Shown here: positions 13,432 to 16,767 of the stretch, piece after piece
How the letters are laid out: every line of letters starts with the position of its first letter
Numbering within the stretch: the stretch's first letter is position 1
Assembly: GCA_964575185.1 (NCBI GenBank)
Contig: CAZNPW010000058.1
Coordinates: forward strand, 1-16,767
Length of the DNA: 16,767 nucleotides
Direction of reading: 5' to 3'
Source of the DNA: CAZNPW01 sp964575185
GTDB lineage: Bacteria; Pseudomonadota; Alphaproteobacteria; Rhodobacterales; Rhodobacteraceae
Made by a program: the position numbers and the translations under genes
The notes under the pieces: model-generated
What the model saw: only the letters and a program-made list of their open reading frames with translations
Told to the model about the DNA's origin: nothing
Database searches by the model: none

Positions 13432-14316
13432 ATGCGCGAGCGCCCGGCCGCGGCCGCCCTGTGGATGCTGGGGGCGATGCTGTCGTTTTCCGCGATGGGG
13501 GTCGCCGGGCGCGAGCTGGCGCAGCGGCACGACACGTTCGAGATCATGCTGTTCCGGTCGGGGATCGGGCTGTTCCTGGTGCTGGCGGTCGCGGGCGCGC
13601 TGGGGCGGCTGGGAGAGGTGTCGCGGCGGCGGCTGGGTGGCCACCTGCTGCGCAACGGCTTTCACTTCGCGGGGCAGAACCTGTGGTTCCTCGCGCTGGC
13701 CACGGTGCCGCTGGCGCAGGTCTTCGCGCTGGAGTTCACCTCGCCCCTGTGGGTGATCCTGCTCGCACCCCTGGTGCTGGGGGAGCGGCTGACGGGGAGC
13801 CGGGTGGTGGCGGTGGGCCTGGGCTTCGCGGGCATCCTGGTCGTGACGCGGCCCGATCCGGCGACGGTCGACGTGGGCACGCTCGCCGCCGCCGGGGCGG
13901 CGATGTGCTTTGCCGCGACGACGCTGATGACCAAGGCGCTGACGAAAGGGGAAAGCATCGTCGGCATCCTGTTCTGGCTGACCGCGATGCAGCTGGTCAT
14001 GGCGCTGGTGCTTGCCGGCTGGGACGGGCGGATCACCTGGCCCGACGGGACCACGCTGCCCTGGCTGGCGCTCGTCGGCCTGTGCGGGGTGACCGCGCAC
14101 CTGTGCCTGACCTCGGCGCTGTCGCTCGCGCCCGCGACCTACGTGGTGCCGATCGACTTCGTGCGGCTGCCGCTGATCGCCGTGGTGGGGGCGCTGGCCT
14201 ATGGCGAGGCGGTGGATCCCTTCGTGATCGCCGGGGGTGCGGTGATCTTCCTGGGCGTGATGGTGAACCTGTGGGGGGCGCGCGTCAGGCCCGGCGAAAC
14301 GCCAGCACCGCGTTGA
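13432..14316 (+). CDS. DMT superfamily permease (two EamA domains)
   Basis: A 294-residue integral membrane protein with ten expected helices in two EamA repeats, about residues 8-140 and 150-281. Each repeat ends in the family signature: LGERLTGSRVVAVGLGFAGILVV and YGEAVDPFVIAGGAVIFLGVMV. Proteins of this type export or exchange metabolites such as amino acids or nucleobases; the substrate is unknown here. It begins one base after the dehydrogenase stop, so it is probably its co-transcribed partner and might move that enzyme's substrate or product. Its last 32 bases overlap the end of the convergent ketoacyl synthase gene. Confidence 0.93.
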   Translation: MRERPAAAALWMLGAMLSFSAMGVAGRELAQRHDTFEIMLFRSGIGLFLVLAVAGALGRLGEVSRRRLGGHLLRNGFHFAGQNLWFLALATVPLAQVFALEFTSPLWVILLAPLVLGERLTGSRVVAVGLGFAGILVVTRPDPATVDVGTLAAAGAAMCFAATTLMTKALTKGESIVGILFWLTAMQLVMALVLAGWDGRITWPDGTTLPWLALVGLCGVTAHLCLTSALSLAPATYVVPIDFVRLPLIAVVGALAYGEAVDPFVIAGGAVIFLGVMVNLWGARVRPGETPAPR

Positions 14317-15466
14317 GGCCGCCGAAGGCGAAGGCGTTCGACAGGCAGGCGTCGATGCGCGCGGGGCGGGCGGCGTTCGGGATGACGTCGAGGCCGATCT
14401 GCGGGTCGGGGGCGTCGTGGTTCGCGGTGGGCGGCAGGGTGCCGGACAGCGCCATGAGGCAGGCCAGCGCCTCGACCGCGCCGGCCGCGCCGATCAGGTG
14501 GCCGTGGGCGCCCTTGGTGGAGGAGACGGGGGGCGGGGCGGCGAAGACGGCGCGGATGGCCTGCGCCTCGGTCGCGTCGTTGAGCCGCGTGCCGGTGCCG
14601 TGGGCGTTGACGTAGCCGATGTCCTGCGGCGCGAGGCCCGCGTCGGCCAGCGCCGCGCGCATCGCGCGGGCGGGGCCGTCGAGGGTGGGGGCGAGGAGGT
14701 CGCCCGCGTCGGCGGTCATGCCGAAGCCCGCGAGTTCGGCGAGGACGGGTGCGCCGCGGGCCTGCGCGTGGGCGGCGGATTCGAGGACGAGGACGGCGGC
14801 CCCTTCGCCGAGGACGAGGCCGTCGCGGGTGGCGGCGAAGGGGCGGCAGGTGGTGGGCGAGAGGACGCGGAGGCCCTCCCACGCCTTGAGGCCGCCGAAG
14901 GTCACCATCGCCTCGGCCCCGCCCGCGAGCATCACGTCGGCGGCCCCGGCGCGGATCAGCTGCATCGCGAGGCCGATCGCGTGGTTCGCGCTGGCGCAGG
15001 CGGAGGAGACGGCGAAGCAGGGGCCCTGCAGGCCGTAGGCGAGCGACAGGTGCGAGGGCGCGGCGGAGGCCATGAGGCGGGGGACGGTCAGGGGCGGGAC
15101 GCGGTTGCGGCCTTCGGCGAAGACGGCGCGATAGGCGTCCTCGATGGTGGTGTGGCCGCCGGCGGCGGTGCCGATGATCGCGCCGGCGCGGGCGGGGTCG
15201 AAGGTCGCGCCGGATTGCGCCATGGCCTCGCGCGCGGCGGCGATGCAGAACCGGGTGGCGCGGTCCTGGCGGGCGAGGTCCTGCGGGGAGAGGCGGCTGT
15301 CGTCCCAGGCGACCTGGGCCGCGACGCGCACCGTCAGGCGGTCGGCGTCGCGGAAGGTGACGGGGCCGATGGCCGCGCGGCCTGCCGCGAGGGCCGCGCG
15401 CGTTGCGGGCAGGTCGGGGCCGAGCGGGTTGACCGTCCCCGCCCCGGTGATGACGACGCGCCTCAC
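14285..15466 (-). CDS. Beta-ketoacyl-ACP synthase, FabF/FabB type (second copy likely)
   Basis: A 393-residue condensing enzyme that would extend an acyl chain with malonyl-ACP. The thiolase-fold active site is complete: C157 in SSACASANHA, H289 in NAHGTGT, and K318 with H323 in KGAHGHLIGAAG. The glycine-rich end NAFAFGGLNAVLAF fits the family. It starts with a GTG at 15466 overlapping the ACP stop (GTGA), so both are made together. The position after lpxD and a private ACP, rather than next to acpP and fabD/fabG, suggests a specialised synthase and not the housekeeping FabF. A role in making a long or modified chain for lipid A or another envelope lipid is an inference, by analogy with the rhizobial AcpXL clusters. 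Confidence 0.93.
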   Translation of the reverse strand: MRRVVITGAGTVNPLGPDLPATRAALAAGRAAIGPVTFRDADRLTVRVAAQVAWDDSRLSPQDLARQDRATRFCIAAAREAMAQSGATFDPARAGAIIGTAAGGHTTIEDAYRAVFAEGRNRVPPLTVPRLMASAAPSHLSLAYGLQGPCFAVSSACASANHAIGLAMQLIRAGAADVMLAGGAEAMVTFGGLKAWEGLRVLSPTTCRPFAATRDGLVLGEGAAVLVLESAAHAQARGAPVLAELAGFGMTADAGDLLAPTLDGPARAMRAALADAGLAPQDIGYVNAHGTGTRLNDATEAQAIRAVFAAPPPVSSTKGAHGHLIGAAGAVEALACLMALSGTLPPTANHDAPDPQIGLDVIPNAARPARIDACLSNAFAFGGLNAVLAFRRA

Positions 15467-15720
15467 GCCGCCTTGGCGTGGACCAGCGCCTCGACCCCCG
15501 CGATGATCGCGCCGACGGTCGAGACGTCGAAGCCGGCCTCGGGGGCGTTGGCGTTGAAGGGGACCTGGATGTCGAAGGTCTCCTCGATGGCGAAGATCGT
15601 CTCGACCAGCGCCATGCTGTCGGCCCCGAGGTCGTCGAGCCGGTCGGCGGGCGAAAGCGAGGCGGGGTCGCGCATGAGCTGGCGCGCCAGGATGGCGGTG
15701 ACCTGCGCCGCGACGGTCAT
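15463..15720 (-). CDS. Specialised acyl carrier protein
   Basis: An 85-residue carrier protein with the phosphopantetheine attachment motif LDDLGADSMALVE; the serine (S35) would carry the arm. It has DSM instead of the usual DSL. The second half, IFAIEETFDIQVPFNAN, recalls the long-chain carrier AcpXL (VFAIDKEFGIKIP), and the NAPEAGFDVSTVGAI stretch is longer than in AcpP. It overlaps lpxD at its start (ATGA) and the ketoacyl synthase at its stop (GTGA), so three proteins are translationally coupled. It probably shuttles a particular acyl chain between the synthase and an acyltransferase. Whether LpxD itself takes acyl groups from it is unknown. Confidence 0.92.
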   Translation of the reverse strand: MTVAAQVTAILARQLMRDPASLSPADRLDDLGADSMALVETIFAIEETFDIQVPFNANAPEAGFDVSTVGAIIAGVEALVHAKAA

Positions 15721-16766
15721 TCGGCGAGCTTCCGCATCAGGCGCGGCAGGCGGCGCAGGGCCTTCTGCATCTCGACATGCGTCTCCATCTTCACCGCCGG
15801 GTAGCCGAGCAGCACGCGGCCGGCGGGCGCGTTGGTGAAGATCTTGGTCGCCCCCCCGGCGATCACGTCGTCGCCGACGAAGATGTTGTCGTTCACCCCC
15901 ACCTGCCCCCCCAGCACCACCCGGTCGCCGATCCGCGCCGACCCCGCGACGCCGACCAGGCCGCAGAGCAGGCAATCCTCGCCGATCGCCACGTTGTGGC
16001 CGACCTGGACGAGGTTATCGAGCTTCGTTCCCCGCTTGATGACGGTGTCGCGGATCGTGCCGCGGTCGATGCAGGCGTTGGCGCCGACCTCCACGTCGTC
16101 GCCGATCGACACGCCGCCGAGCGAATGGATGCGCGTCCAGCGCTGCGCCCGGATCTCGCCGCGCTGTCCGACCGCCTCGCGGACCTCCTCGACCCCCGAG
16201 GGCTCGGGGGTGACGAAGCTGAACCCGTCGCCCCCAATCACCGCGCCGGGCTGGGCGATGAAGCGGTGGCCGATCACCACGCGCGCGCCGATGCGGACGC
16301 CGGCGTGGAGCAGCGCGTCGTCGCCGATGACCGCGCCCTCGCCGACGGTGGCCTGCGCCACGATCCGCGCCCGCGCCCCGATCCGCGCGCCGGGGCCGAT
16401 CACGGTGAAGGGGCCGATCGCCGCGCCCGGCCCCAGCTCCGCCGTTCGGTCGACCAGGGCCATGGGGTGCACGCCGGGCGCGACGGCCGGGCCTGCGTCG
16501 AACATCGCCGACAGCCCGGCCATCGCGAGCCGCCCGCGCGGCGCGAAGATCGCGGCCTCGAGCCCCATCGCCCGCCAGTCCGCCCCCGGCCACAGCAGCG
16601 CCGCCCGCGCCGAGCCGCGCGCCAGGCCCGCGGCATAGGCGGGCGTCAGCGCGAGCGCGAGGTCGCCCGGCCCCGCCGCGGCGGGCTCGGCCGCGCGGGC
16701 GACGGTCAGGGCCAGGTCGCCCGCGGCCTCGGCCCCGAGCGCCCGGGCGATGTCGGCGATGGCGTG
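15717..16766 (-). CDS. lpxD: UDP-3-O-acylglucosamine N-acyltransferase LpxD (a few N-terminal residues missing)
   Basis: LpxD adds the N-linked 3-hydroxyacyl chain to UDP-3-O-acyl-glucosamine in lipid A synthesis, taking the chain from ACP. The frame is open to the window edge and 349 residues are visible. The usual start is only about five residues upstream, because HAIADIARALGAEAAGDL matches the extreme N-terminus of the family. The uridine-binding domain covers about the first 95 residues. A left-handed beta-helix of hexapeptide repeats follows (IGPFTVIGPGARIGARARI). The catalytic histidine is in LVQVGHNVAIG (codon at 15996-15998). GGDGFSFVTPEPSGVEEV and TKIFTNAPAGRVLLGYPAVKMETH are alphaproteobacterial signatures. 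The ATG at 16568 is internal. The stop overlaps the ACP start (ATGA). bamA and fabZ/lpxA would be expected nearby, outside this view. Confidence 0.95.
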   Translation of the reverse strand, partial: HAIADIARALGAEAAGDLALTVARAAEPAAAGPGDLALALTPAYAAGLARGSARAALLWPGADWRAMGLEAAIFAPRGRLAMAGLSAMFDAGPAVAPGVHPMALVDRTAELGPGAAIGPFTVIGPGARIGARARIVAQATVGEGAVIGDDALLHAGVRIGARVVIGHRFIAQPGAVIGGDGFSFVTPEPSGVEEVREAVGQRGEIRAQRWTRIHSLGGVSIGDDVEVGANACIDRGTIRDTVIKRGTKLDNLVQVGHNVAIGEDCLLCGLVGVAGSARIGDRVVLGGQVGVNDNIFVGDDVIAGGATKIFTNAPAGRVLLGYPAVKMETHVEMQKALRRLPRLMRKLAE

Positions 16767-16767
16767 G

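Noticed and set aside
14417..15838. Plus-strand open frame opposite the ketoacyl synthase and ACP
   Set aside because: The glycine-rich product has no family match, while the opposite strand has complete catalytic motifs and coupled starts.

Overview
The window reads as ordinary chromosome from a very GC-rich alphaproteobacterium, most likely in the Rhodobacteraceae. Three things point there. GyrA, Mfd, TrmFO and LpxD look like the Rhodobacter/Paracoccus/Roseobacter versions. HemB lacks the zinc cysteines, as in Rhodobacter. The local gene sets (usg; gyrA-trmFO-gluQ; an IscU-like scaffold; a SufBCD-associated membrane protein) also fit. I see no mobile element, CRISPR array, rRNA or tRNA, and no sign of recent transfer. 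The family assignment is from memory of homologues, not from a search.

Layout. 1-1861 (-): N-terminal half of mfd, cut by the window edge. 2000-2530 (-): small four-helix membrane protein. 2637-3638 (+): hemB, divergent from it. 3739-4284 (+): SYLF-domain lipoprotein. 4481-5713 (-): lytic transglycosylase with a peptidoglycan-binding tail. 5759-6025 (-): usg. 6217-11489 (+): a tightly overlapping run gyrA / small unknown protein / trmFO / gluQ. 11620-11949 (-): hisI. 12010-14316 (+): IscU-like scaffold / zinc alcohol dehydrogenase / DMT-family transporter. 14285-16766 (-): a translationally coupled run lpxD / acyl carrier protein / ketoacyl-ACP synthase; lpxD is cut by the right edge just inside its N-terminus. 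Coding density is high. The longest gene-free stretches are 4285-4480 and 6026-6216, both under 200 bases.

How the genes fit together. Most are housekeeping: transcription-coupled repair (mfd), tetrapyrrole synthesis (hemB), cell wall turnover (transglycosylase), DNA topology (gyrA), tRNA modification (trmFO, gluQ), histidine synthesis (hisI), Fe-S cluster handling (scaffold, possibly the SufBCD-associated protein) and lipid A acylation (lpxD). The most system-like block is lpxD-ACP-KS. A dedicated acyl carrier and condensing enzyme directly follow, and are coupled to, the lipid A N-acyltransferase, which suggests they make or carry a special acyl chain for the envelope.

The less explained signals are mostly non-coding: two abutting perfect palindromes (1931-1975); a shared ATATTT...AAGATGAA motif next to a GC hairpin at two distant sites (4361-4400 and 9207-9260), one of them read as protein; five 11-bp tandem repeats (11528-11582); and two promoters with the same CTGACA-N17-TAG layout. 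I found no convincing new multi-gene defence or metabolic system here.
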